Below are positions 1 through 7,026 of a stretch of 8,037 bases of DNA, in pieces. Numbering within the stretch: the stretch's first letter is position 1; every line of letters starts with the position of its first letter. Source of the stretch: Hyphomicrobiales bacterium (GTDB lineage Bacteria > Pseudomonadota > Alphaproteobacteria > Rhizobiales > Rhizobiaceae); contig JAALLB010000072.1 of the NCBI GenBank assembly GCA_011087745.1, positions 1 to 8,037 of the forward strand, written 5' to 3'. The notes beneath the pieces are model-generated. The model worked only from the letters and a program-made list of their open reading frames with translations, was not told the origin of the DNA and searched no databases. The position numbers and the translations under genes are program-made.

Positions 1-71
1 AAAAACCCTCACCTGCACTTTCTCATTCAACGTTCGGTAACTTGGCAATACCTTCTCAAGTTATCAATAAG

Positions 72-1148
72 TTAAAGTGCTTTTTGGAGCACTTTATGCA
101 TGACTTTCGGTAGCGCTTCATCATTGAGTTTTTCAATTTTACACCACCAACCTTGGTGTGGAACAACGTCTATATTGTCGATTCTCCATACCGTAAGCTC
201 CAAATGAAAGTGAGTGAAAGTGTGTTTTGCAACGCCGGTATTCTTCCAATTACCTTCAATAGGAGCCTGCGTTGTATCTGCACTTCCGTCATGTCTGGAG
301 TTCCAATCAGTTGTTGGAACTTGCGTCATTCCGGCTAAAAGTCCCTGATCAGAACGTTTGCACAAGAATACCTCATCGTTGGAATTGGTAATTACAAATG
401 CAGCCCCTTTTAGGGTCGGCTTGTGAGCCTTTGGTTTCTTATAGGGATAGTTTTCAGCGTCGCCATTTTTAAAACCCTGGCAATCCGCATTGATTGGGCA
501 AAGACTGCACGCAGGGCGTTTTGGAGTGCAGATTGTGGCGCCCAAATCCATGGTTGCCTGGGCAAATTCACCCGGTCGTTCTCTATCCAGAATATCCCCA
601 AGCAATATTTTGGTTTCCGCTTTGGCATCAGGGAAAAAAGTTTCAATGCGTTTATGACGAGACATCACGCGTTCAACATTCCCATCCAAAACAGCAACCG
701 GTTGATCAAATGCAATAGATGCGATTGCCGACGCGGTATAGTCCCCAATACCTGGAAGTTTTTTAAGCTCTTCAAAGGTTTCGGGAAATTTACCTTTATA
801 CTCGGCAACTATGAAGTCCGCACATTTTTTCAAGTTGCGTGCTCTTGAATAATAACCCAGCCCGGCCCAGGCCTTCAGAACGTCTTCTTCGTCACTCTTT
901 GCCAAATCAAAAACGCTTGGCCATTTTGATATGAATTTCAGAAAATAGTCTTTTACAGTTGTAACTTGGGTTTGTTGCAACATCACCTCAGAAAGCCAAA
1001 CATGATAGGGGTCTGCACGAACCTCAAGTGCATGGTCATGGGGCGGCACTCGCCAAGGCATTGAACGTGCGTGGATGTCATACCAGCCAAGAAGGCGGTG
1101 GGAGAAAGATGTCTCTCCTTTTTGTTTTGAAGGTTCAGTGCTATCCAT
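72..1148 (-). CDS. mutY: A/G-specific adenine DNA glycosylase MutY
   Basis: MutY removes adenine mispaired with 8-oxoguanine or G, starting base excision repair in the cytoplasm. The 358-residue product has the usual MutY layout and a length close to that of E. coli MutY (about 350). The catalytic Glu lies in WLSEVMLQQTQV (E54). A helix-hairpin-helix reads LPGIGDYTASAI (131-142), and the catalytic Asp is in VLDGNV (D155). A 4Fe-4S cluster loop has Cys207, 214, 217 and 223 in the C-x6-C-x2-C-x5-C spacing. The C-terminal NUDIX-like 8-oxoG reader domain (about 245-350) includes KHTFTHFHLEL. I chose the ATG at 1148. A TTG at 1175 would add nine residues (MFLIAFLGI) that look non-native, and neither start has a clear ribosome binding site. 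The gene is transcribed divergently from the DUF721 gene. No key residue appears to be missing. The family assignment is secure. Confidence 0.97.
   Translation of the reverse strand: MDSTEPSKQKGETSFSHRLLGWYDIHARSMPWRVPPHDHALEVRADPYHVWLSEVMLQQTQVTTVKDYFLKFISKWPSVFDLAKSDEEDVLKAWAGLGYYSRARNLKKCADFIVAEYKGKFPETFEELKKLPGIGDYTASAIASIAFDQPVAVLDGNVERVMSRHKRIETFFPDAKAETKILLGDILDRERPGEFAQATMDLGATICTPKRPACSLCPINADCQGFKNGDAENYPYKKPKAHKPTLKGAAFVITNSNDEVFLCKRSDQGLLAGMTQVPTTDWNSRHDGSADTTQAPIEGNWKNTGVAKHTFTHFHLELTVWRIDNIDVVPHQGWWCKIEKLNDEALPKVMHKVLQKAL
73..96 (-). terminator. Weak stem-loop at the mutY stop codon
   Basis: An 8-bp perfect inverted repeat (taaagtgc at 73-80 against gcacttta at 89-96, with an 8-base loop) covers the last codons and stop of mutY. 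It could help end mutY transcription or stabilise the 3' end. Read on the minus strand, it is followed by AACTTATTGA rather than a run of T, so it is not a classical intrinsic terminator. It could also be a coincidence of the coding sequence. Confidence 0.25.
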
Positions 1149-1151
1149 AAT
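1122..1151 (+). promoter_or_regulatory. Candidate promoter for the DUF721 gene
   Basis: TTGTTT (1122-1127) and CATAAT (1146-1151) are 18 bp apart and resemble -35 and -10 boxes. They would start a transcript about 30 bases before the ATG at 1186. The CATAAT overlaps the reverse complement of the mutY start codon, so the promoter would lie inside the 5' end of mutY. That is expected because the two divergent genes are only 37 bp apart. This is a match by eye only, and chance matches of this quality are common. Confidence 0.3.
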
Positions 1152-1185
1152 GCCAAGGAACGCGATTAAGAACAAAAATCAAGTC

Positions 1186-1713
1186 ATGTCAGAAAAACCA
1201 ACATCAAAGAGTACAAAAAAACGTGGAAAGAGTTTCCAGCCACGTTCAGTCTCGGAAATCGTTGGCAAGGTATTAGAACCTGTTTTAGCACGCCGTGCGG
1301 GTATGACTTTGGATTTAATGAAGGCTTGGCCAGAAATTGTTGGTGAAGAATTCCGCGAAACGACCAGACCAGAAAAAATCAACTGGCCTCGTCGTGCGCA
1401 TGAAGATGATCCTTTCAAGCCAGCCGTTTTGGTTGTGGCGTGTGAAAATTCTGCTGCGCTGTTCTTCCAGCACGAGCAGGCGGCAATTTTGGAGCGGGTA
1501 AATGTCTTTTTCGGGTTTGAAGCAATTGGGCGCATGACAATTCAGCAAAAAACAGTAGTTGCTGCAAAATCGCAAAAGAAAATTGAACCAGTCAAAGTTA
1601 CAACGGATGACGAAATTCGCCTGGCTTCTATTTTGGAAGAAATCGACGATCCGGAACTCAAGGAAACGCTGGCAAAATTGGGGCGCGGTGTGATTGCAAG
1701 GAATGCAAAGTGA
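1186..1713 (+). CDS. DUF721 / DciA-like protein
   Basis: This is a 175-residue protein of the DUF721 family. The family includes DciA, which recruits or loads the replicative helicase DnaB in bacteria lacking DnaC or DnaI. Visible signs are a basic N-terminus (SKSTKKRGKSFQPR), the core SVSEIVGKVLEPVLARRAGM with AWPEIVGEEF (48-57), and the phrase TTRPEKINWP (59-68). A beta-strand segment, AVLVVACENSAALFF (80-94), is followed by a helix and FFGFEAIGRM (108-117). The C-terminal tail holds DPELKETLAKLGRGV (155-169), a pattern I associate with alphaproteobacterial members. The open frame extends upstream to 1075, but that would run far into mutY, so I chose the ATG at 1186. An ATG at 1150 is a second option. 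No strong ribosome binding site precedes either. Helicase loading is inferred from the family, not from the sequence alone. Confidence 0.88.
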   Translation: MSEKPTSKSTKKRGKSFQPRSVSEIVGKVLEPVLARRAGMTLDLMKAWPEIVGEEFRETTRPEKINWPRRAHEDDPFKPAVLVVACENSAALFFQHEQAAILERVNVFFGFEAIGRMTIQQKTVVAAKSQKKIEPVKVTTDDEIRLASILEEIDDPELKETLAKLGRGVIARNAK

Positions 1714-1825
1714 TAACGCAGATTTTATCTCAGAAGCGCTCCTGCGACATTATATGAACGAGATTGTCATGCTATGTTCAGGTTAAAGTAGTATACAAAT
1801 ATTCAAATTGATATTGGAGTTAAAT

Positions 1826-2470
1826 ATGAAAATCACACGTCGTGAAGCATTACCTGTCTTTGCAGCTACGGGTGTTACCGCTGCCGGTGCTTTAACCGGA
1901 CTTCCTGTCGTTGGAAGCAAGCTCGTTCAAGCGGAAGATCTTTCAACACTTATGGATCCAGGTCCATTGGGAGAGCGTGTGGTGGGTGATGAAAATGCAC
2001 CCGTGACGATCATTGAATATGCATCAATGACATGCCCGCATTGTCGTGCCTTTCATAAAGATGTTTATCCAATAATAAAGGAAAAATACATCGATACCGG
2101 CAAGGCAAAACTGTATTTCAGAAGCTTCCCGTTCGACCCCGCTGCAGCGGCTGCAACAATGCTTGCTGAATGCTCTGGCGACAAGTATTTTTCCATGGTC
2201 GACATCCTTTATGACAAGCAAGCAACCTGGTCTCGAGGAAAAGTGGTCGATGAACTGTTTAAAATCTCAAAACTTGCTGGTTTTACACAGGAGTCGTTCA
2301 ACGCATGCTTGAAAAAGCAAGAACTTCTAGACAATGTATTAGCAATTCAGAAAAACGCGGCTGAGGTATACGAGGTTAATGCAACGCCTACCTTCTTTAT
2401 CAATGGTACAAAATACTCAGGCAATATGTCTGCTGAAGTCATGGGCGAGGTTATCGATTCACTCGTGTGA
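1826..2470 (+). CDS. Exported DsbA-family thiol:disulfide oxidoreductase
   Basis: This 214-residue thioredoxin-fold protein probably makes or reshuffles disulfide bonds in the periplasm. The active site is CPHC (70-73) in SMTCPHCRAF, and the cis-proline loop opposite it is NATPTFFING (185-194, Pro188). Two further cysteines are at 116 and 161. The N-terminus MKITRREALPVFAATG has a twin arginine followed by a hydrophobic stretch and a likely cleavage site after VQA (about residue 36), suggesting Tat or possibly Sec export. The ATG at 1826 is preceded by GGAG (1816-1819) at a 6-base spacing. An in-frame TTG at 1808 would break the signal peptide pattern. A 112-bp gap separates it from the DUF721 gene, and TTGTCA (1764-1769) with TAGTAT or TATACA downstream is a weak promoter candidate. 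Closest family type is DsbA-like thioredoxin (Thioredoxin_4); which redox partner it uses cannot be told. Confidence 0.93.
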   Translation: MKITRREALPVFAATGVTAAGALTGLPVVGSKLVQAEDLSTLMDPGPLGERVVGDENAPVTIIEYASMTCPHCRAFHKDVYPIIKEKYIDTGKAKLYFRSFPFDPAAAAATMLAECSGDKYFSMVDILYDKQATWSRGKVVDELFKISKLAGFTQESFNACLKKQELLDNVLAIQKNAAEVYEVNATPTFFINGTKYSGNMSAEVMGEVIDSLV

Positions 2471-2521
2471 TTTCTGGCGACTTGTTTTTGGTCGGCTTAA
2501 AATTGGTATTCAAAAAATAAG

Positions 2522-2552
2522 CGGGCAAGGCATGTTCCTTCGCCCGTTTTTT
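2522..2552 (+). terminator. Intrinsic terminator-like hairpin just before smc
   Basis: The arms cgggcaagg (2522-2530) and ccttcgcccg (2537-2546) pair through 5 + 4 bp with one bulged C (2541) and a 6-base loop. Six T (2547-2552) follow, and A-rich sequence precedes the stem, which would lengthen it. This is a good rho-independent terminator for the DsbA-like gene. It is unusual in ending only 17 bases before the smc start codon, so any smc promoter upstream of it would put the hairpin in the smc leader. Confidence 0.8.
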
Positions 2553-2557
2553 AATGG

Positions 2558-2572
2558 GGAGGTGAGCCGTTG
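2558..2572 (+). promoter_or_regulatory. Ribosome binding site and TTG start of smc
   Basis: GGAGG (2558-2562) stands 7 bases before TTG (2570-2572) and decides the smc start. In frame, a TAA lies at 2552-2554 and no ATG or GTG occurs between it and the TTG. The next in-frame ATG comes after the Walker A motif. The TTG gives the family's standard N-terminus, MKFNKLRLLGFKSF. Confidence 0.9.
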
Positions 2573-5500
2573 AAGTTCAATAAGCTTCGCCTTCTGGGTT
2601 TTAAATCTTTCGTTGAACCTACTGAATTCCTTATAGAAAATGGACTGACAGGTGTTGTTGGCCCTAACGGCTGTGGCAAATCCAATCTGGTTGAAGCTCT
2701 TCGCTGGATCATGGGTGAAAACTCATACAAAAACATGCGCGCCTCCGCGATGGATGACGTGATTTTCTCTGGTTCAGGCAATCGCCCAGCACGTAATACT
2801 GCAGAAGTTTCTCTTTTTCTTGATAATGCAGACAGAACCGCACCAGCCGCGTTTAATGATGCAGATGAATTGCAGGTTTCGCGACGAATTGAGCGCGAAT
2901 CAGGCTCTGTTTATCGCATCAACGGTAAGGATGTTCGGGCAAAAGACGTGCAACTCTTGTTTGCAGATGCCTCAACGGGCGCAAGATCACCTTCAATGGT
3001 TGGGCAAGGCCGTATCGGTGAATTAATCTCTGCAAAACCGGTTGCAAGACGAGCATTGTTGGAAGAGGCAGCGGGTATTTCAGGCCTGCATTCACGCCGC
3101 CATGAAGCTGAACTTCGTCTTCGCGCTGCCGAGACCAATCTCGAGCGTTTGGATGATGTTGTTGGTCAACTCGAAACTCAGCTTGATAGTTTGAAACGCC
3201 AAGCCCGGCAGGCAAACCGATACCGCAATTTATCTGGTGAAATTCGCAAAACTGAAGCATTGCTTTTCCATCTGCGTTGGGTAGCTGCCAAGGCCAGTGA
3301 GTCAGAAGCGGAAAGCGCACTTTCAGTCTGTACATTGGCGATGGGTGAACGCGCCGAAATCCAGGCGAATTTCGCCAAGATAGAAGCAATTGCGTCACAA
3401 AAATTGCCGGCTTTGCGCGAGGCAGAAGCTGCAAGTGCAGCTGTATTGCAAAGGTTGCAAATTGCCAAAGGGCAGGTGGAAGAAGAAGTTGCGCGCCTCG
3501 AGGGACGCAAAAACGAACTCGAAAGCCGTTTGACCCAGTTGGAAAATGATCTTCAGCGCGAAGAACATATTGTTGCAGACAATGAACTAACAATTACCAA
3601 TCTTGATGGCGAACAGGCCGAGCTAGAAGAAGCCAGTCGCCGCGTGGGTGAAACAGAAGCAAAATCAAAAGAAGAACTATCTGCAGCAACAGATGCTTTA
3701 GGTAGTAGCGAAACTGCTTTTTCCGATTTGACTGTAAAACTTGCAGACGAAAATGCTCGCCGCACTCAATTGCAGCGCACTTTGGAAGAAGCCCAAACAC
3801 GCAAACAAAGAATTGAAGATCAAACCAAAACTGTTGAAGCTGATTTGGCTACAATAGTCGCAGAGATTTCCGGTCTTGAAGGCCCTGCTGCAAAACAGGA
3901 AGAAGTTACAAAACTTGAAGCTTTAACCCAAACGCTTGAAGCAGCACTCTTAACAGCTGAAGAAGCAACGCAATTCGGTCGGACTTCAGAACAAGCTGCA
4001 CGCGGCCCGCTGGAAAAAGCTGAAGGCAATTTGCGCGAGATTGAAACCGAAGCTCGTACTCTTCGGCAAATTTTGAACCCTGGCGGTGAAGATTTGTTCC
4101 CGGCCGTTGTGGAACGGATGGATGTCGAACCAGGTTATGAAGCTGCATTAGGTGCAGCACTTGGTGAAGAATTGGATATTTCAATTGAAGAAACAGCACC
4201 AGTACATTGGGGAATTGCCGGTGATGGTTCACAAGACCCAAGCCTGCCGGAAGGTGTAAAACGCCTTAGCACTTTGGTAAAAGCACCCATGGAGTTATCT
4301 CGTCGCTTGGCTCAAATCGGCGTCGTTGACAAAATTCATGGCGATGCAATCGCAAAGCAATTGAAGCCAGGACAACGCATCGTTTCTATCGAAGGTGACC
4401 TGTGGCGCTGGGATGGATTTGTAGCAAGTGCCGAAGCTCCAACTGCAGCAGCGTTAAGGCTTGCACAGAAAAATAGATTGATTGAGTTGGAAAAACTTTC
4501 AGTTGATGCTCACGCCCAAGTGCAGCAAGCTCAAGAAGTTTATGACAAGGGAAAACAGAAAACCGCTGATTTGATTGAGTTGGAATTGCAGGCACGCGAT
4601 GCAATCCGTTCTCATCAACGCGGGCTTGGTGAAGCGCGTGAAGCACTAATCATTGCAGAACGTTCAGTCAGCCAATTAGCAGCAAAACGTTCTGCGCTTG
4701 AAGAAGCAAAGACCAGACTGTTTGATGACCTTCAGGAAACTGAAAAACGCGTTGTTGAAACAGACAGCACCCTTTTGGCAATGATTGATATGAGCGCATC
4801 TGACGCTGAACTGGAAGCATTGCGCATGGAGGTTGCTGAAGACCGTGCCCGACTTGCAGAAGCAAGGGCTGCATCCCAGGGATTATCTCGTGATGCAGAA
4901 GCACGAGGGCGACGCCTGGAAGTTATTCAAACTGAACGTCTTAATTGGCAAAACCGTTTGAAAAATGTTGCAAAGCAAATTGAAACACTGGCAAAACGCC
5001 GAGATGAAACTGCAGCGGAAATTGCCAAGCTTGCCGATGCACCAGAAGAATTTGACGCAAAACGTCGAGGCCTGATGAACCAGTTGGAAAATGCTGAAAC
5101 GACTAGACGCGATGCAGCTGACGTATTGGCAAAAGCAGAAACAACACTGGCTGAAGCCTCCAAAGCTGCACGTCAATCAATTGATGATCTTGCAGATGCC
5201 CGCGAAAAAGTTGGCCGTTCCGAAGAGCGCCTGAACGCTGCAAAAGAACGCAGAATAGAAGTTGAAGCTCGCATTCGCGAAGAACTCGAGTGTCATCCTG
5301 CCGACACAATGGAAATGGCCGAGCTTAAGCCAGATGATAAGCTGCCTGAAGTTGAAAAAATTGAAAACAAGCTCGAACGCCAAAAAGCAGAGCGTGAACG
5401 TTTGGGTGCAGTTAACCTGCGTGCCGATACAGAACAATCCGAGATCGAGGAAAAGCGCACAGAAATCATCACGGAACGCGATGATCTGATTGATGCAATT

Positions 5501-6028
5501 GCCAAGCTTCGCTCCGGTATTCAAAGCCTGAACAAAGAAGGACGCGAACGTCTGCTTGAAGCTTTTGAAGTTGTAAACGTTGAGTTCAAACGCCTCTTCA
5601 CACATCTGTTTGGTGGCGGTACGGCGGAGCTTCAACTGGTTGAGTCTGATGATCCGCTTGAAGCCGGTCTGGAAATCCTGGCACGTCCTCCTAGCAAAAA
5701 ACCGCAAACCATGACGCTTCTTTCAGGCGGTGAGCAGGCTCTTACAGCAATGGCGCTGATCTTTGCGGTATTCTTGACCAACCCTGCGCCTATTTGTGTG
5801 CTTGATGAGGTTGATGCGCCGCTTGATGATCATAACGTTGAACGCTTCTGTAATCTTATGGACGAAATGTCTGCTTCCACAAAAACCAAATTTGTACTGA
5901 TTACGCACAACCCGATTACAATGGCTCGCATGGACCGTATGTTTGGCGTGACCATGGCGGAGCGCGGTGTCAGCCAGCTGGTTTCTGTGAACCTTGAAGA
6001 AGCAGAAAAACTTCGCGAAACTGCTTAA
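2570..6028 (+). CDS. smc: Chromosome segregation protein SMC
   Basis: SMC is the ATPase core of bacterial condensin. It dimerises at its hinge, binds ScpA/ScpB, and organises and separates sister chromosomes. All parts are visible in the 1152 residues. The N-terminal head has Walker A GPNGCGKSN (31-39, Lys37) and the Q-loop region SMVGQGRIGEL (142-152). A long E/A/R/K-rich coiled coil runs from about 165 to 500, the hinge covers about 505-620, and the returning coiled coil runs to about 1000. The C-terminal head carries the signature LSGGEQ (1051-1056), Walker B ICVLDE (Asp1079, Glu1080) and the D-loop APLDDHN. Length is normal for the family. The hinge is short and ends in EGDLWRWDGFVAS, as I recall for alphaproteobacterial SMCs. 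scpA and scpB are not adjacent. It follows the DsbA-like gene across a terminator-like hairpin and converges on the transporter with a 5-bp gap. Confidence 0.98.
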   Translation: MKFNKLRLLGFKSFVEPTEFLIENGLTGVVGPNGCGKSNLVEALRWIMGENSYKNMRASAMDDVIFSGSGNRPARNTAEVSLFLDNADRTAPAAFNDADELQVSRRIERESGSVYRINGKDVRAKDVQLLFADASTGARSPSMVGQGRIGELISAKPVARRALLEEAAGISGLHSRRHEAELRLRAAETNLERLDDVVGQLETQLDSLKRQARQANRYRNLSGEIRKTEALLFHLRWVAAKASESEAESALSVCTLAMGERAEIQANFAKIEAIASQKLPALREAEAASAAVLQRLQIAKGQVEEEVARLEGRKNELESRLTQLENDLQREEHIVADNELTITNLDGEQAELEEASRRVGETEAKSKEELSAATDALGSSETAFSDLTVKLADENARRTQLQRTLEEAQTRKQRIEDQTKTVEADLATIVAEISGLEGPAAKQEEVTKLEALTQTLEAALLTAEEATQFGRTSEQAARGPLEKAEGNLREIETEARTLRQILNPGGEDLFPAVVERMDVEPGYEAALGAALGEELDISIEETAPVHWGIAGDGSQDPSLPEGVKRLSTLVKAPMELSRRLAQIGVVDKIHGDAIAKQLKPGQRIVSIEGDLWRWDGFVASAEAPTAAALRLAQKNRLIELEKLSVDAHAQVQQAQEVYDKGKQKTADLIELELQARDAIRSHQRGLGEAREALIIAERSVSQLAAKRSALEEAKTRLFDDLQETEKRVVETDSTLLAMIDMSASDAELEALRMEVAEDRARLAEARAASQGLSRDAEARGRRLEVIQTERLNWQNRLKNVAKQIETLAKRRDETAAEIAKLADAPEEFDAKRRGLMNQLENAETTRRDAADVLAKAETTLAEASKAARQSIDDLADAREKVGRSEERLNAAKERRIEVEARIREELECHPADTMEMAELKPDDKLPEVEKIENKLERQKAERERLGAVNLRADTEQSEIEEKRTEIITERDDLIDAIAKLRSGIQSLNKEGRERLLEAFEVVNVEFKRLFTHLFGGGTAELQLVESDDPLEAGLEILARPPSKKPQTMTLLSGGEQALTAMALIFAVFLTNPAPICVLDEVDAPLDDHNVERFCNLMDEMSASTKTKFVLITHNPITMARMDRMFGVTMAERGVSQLVSVNLEEAEKLRETA

Positions 6029-6033
6029 AATTT

Positions 6034-6941
6034 CTAGTGAAATTCAATCAGAATTGCACCCAGTGCAATCAGAATACTAGCAATCATTCGTTTGAAGTCG
6101 ACTTTCTCATGGAAGAATAAAACGCCGATGCCCGTTGCAAAGATTATTGAGGTTTCTCGCAAGGCAGCAGCTTCACTCACCTTGCCAATACGTGTTGCAA
6201 GCATCAGTGTTCCAAATGAGAAGAATGCAATCAGCGCACCAAATACCCCGCGTACAATCAAGGGTTCAACTTCTGGTTTGTTTTCAAGCTTTTTCCAGTG
6301 ACTATAGGCAACAATGGGGAAGCCAAATCCACCGAGAAAGAAGAACCAGGCTAAAAAGGTAAAAGGGTCAAACGCAGTGCGAATGCCCAGGGCATCCACA
6401 GTTGTATACAGAGCCACAAAAATACCTGCGCAAACCGCAAGCAATATGGATATCAAAAGACCGCGCTTCGCTTCCCCGGTTAATTCGGTCTCGCCAAGGT
6501 TGATGAAGGCAAGCGAGAAAATTGCTCCAGATAAGAGTAGTAATCCCGCCCACTGACTAAGAACCAGGGTTTCGCTGAAAACAAACAATGAAGGAGGGCG
6601 GTTACAACCGGACCAATGCCACGTGCAATCAGATAAACCAAGGTAAATGAACCTCTGGAAAAGGCTGCTGCCTGAAACCACTCATAGGCGATGTGAAGCA
6701 GAAATGAGAAAAACAACAAGGGGATGAGTTGTTCACCAGGAAGTGGAAAAACAAACAATGCAAAAGGTGCTGCCATGAGCGAATACGCAACATTAATTGC
6801 TCCCCGATTTAAATAGGGGTCAACGCCGCCCTTGTTTACAGCCGCAAAAATTGCGTGGGCCAAGGCTGACATGAGTGCCAAAAATAATGCCAGAACTTCA
6901 CCTTGCGGTGTTCCAGCCATGGAGACAAATATTTCGCCCAT
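6034..6941 (-). pseudogene. EamA/DMT-family transporter, frameshifted
   Basis: The two halves of an EamA-type drug/metabolite transporter lie in different frames. From the ATG at 6941 the first frame reads through LIARGIGPVVTALL (104-117), then loses homology and continues out of frame to about 6480. The second frame resumes with SLFVFSETLVLSQWAGLLL at 6591 and runs to TAG at 6034. Adding one base near 6591-6592 (plus strand aagg to aaagg) joins them into a 302-residue protein, the normal family length. It would have about ten hydrophobic segments in two EamA repeats, the second including AAALRETSIIFATGIG. The open frame of the second part begins with a GTG at 6681, but its first 30 residues are out-of-frame sequence and not a real N-terminus. 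The substrate is unknown. The missing base could be a true mutation or a sequencing error. I see no slippery site for programmed frameshifting. Confidence 0.82.
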
Positions 6942-6968
6942 TAATTCACTTTCGTAATTTCAAATCCA

Positions 6969-7000
6969 TGTTTGTCAAAGACACATAAAGCTGTCAAAGA
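6969..7000 (-). promoter_or_regulatory. Tandem TTGACA repeats in the divergent intergenic region
   Basis: The 9-base sequence TGTCAAAGA occurs at 6973-6981 and 6992-7000, a 19-bp period. On the minus strand each copy contains a perfect TTGACA -35 box pointing toward the transporter gene, but no good -10 lies at the right distance (TACGAA is the nearest). The pair could be tandem promoter elements or an operator with two half-sites serving both the transporter and the HAD gene. On the plus strand TATTTAAAAT (7001-7010) is a possible -10 region for the HAD gene. Confidence 0.3.
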
Positions 7001-7026
7001 TATTTAAAATAACTTTGGGGACCCGC

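Noticed and set aside
1..71. Possible beginning of another minus-strand gene: from about position 57 a frame reads LEKVLPSYRTLNEKVQVRVF to the window edge, faintly like the N-terminal part of MtfA-type peptidases.
   Set aside because: Stops TGA and TAA lie just upstream in frame, only TTG or GTG starts are available with poor ribosome binding site spacing, and the resemblance is too short to trust.
423..848. 141-codon plus-strand open frame inside mutY.
   Set aside because: It is antisense to the highly conserved catalytic and Fe-S regions of MutY, with no ribosome binding site or recognisable product.
1075..1185. N-terminal extension of the DUF721 gene by 37 residues.
   Set aside because: It would overlap the conserved coding sequence of mutY, reads as non-native sequence, and is unnecessary because a DUF721 protein starts well at 1186.
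1764..1797. Promoter for the DsbA-like gene: TTGTCA followed by TAGTAT or TATACA.
   Set aside because: The spacers are 19 and 22 bases, so the match is too poor to list as a feature.
2919..3593. Long open frames antisense to smc, the largest 224 codons.
   Set aside because: They are shadows of the SMC coiled-coil region. Their products are low-complexity (Leu/Gln/Arg-rich) and match no recognisable fold, and smc is clearly the coding strand.
6480..6588. Tail of the first transporter frame beyond residue 117 (HCLFSAKPWF onward) as a genuine C-terminus.
   Set aside because: It is out-of-frame translation of the second half, and the family sequence continues in the other frame from 6591.
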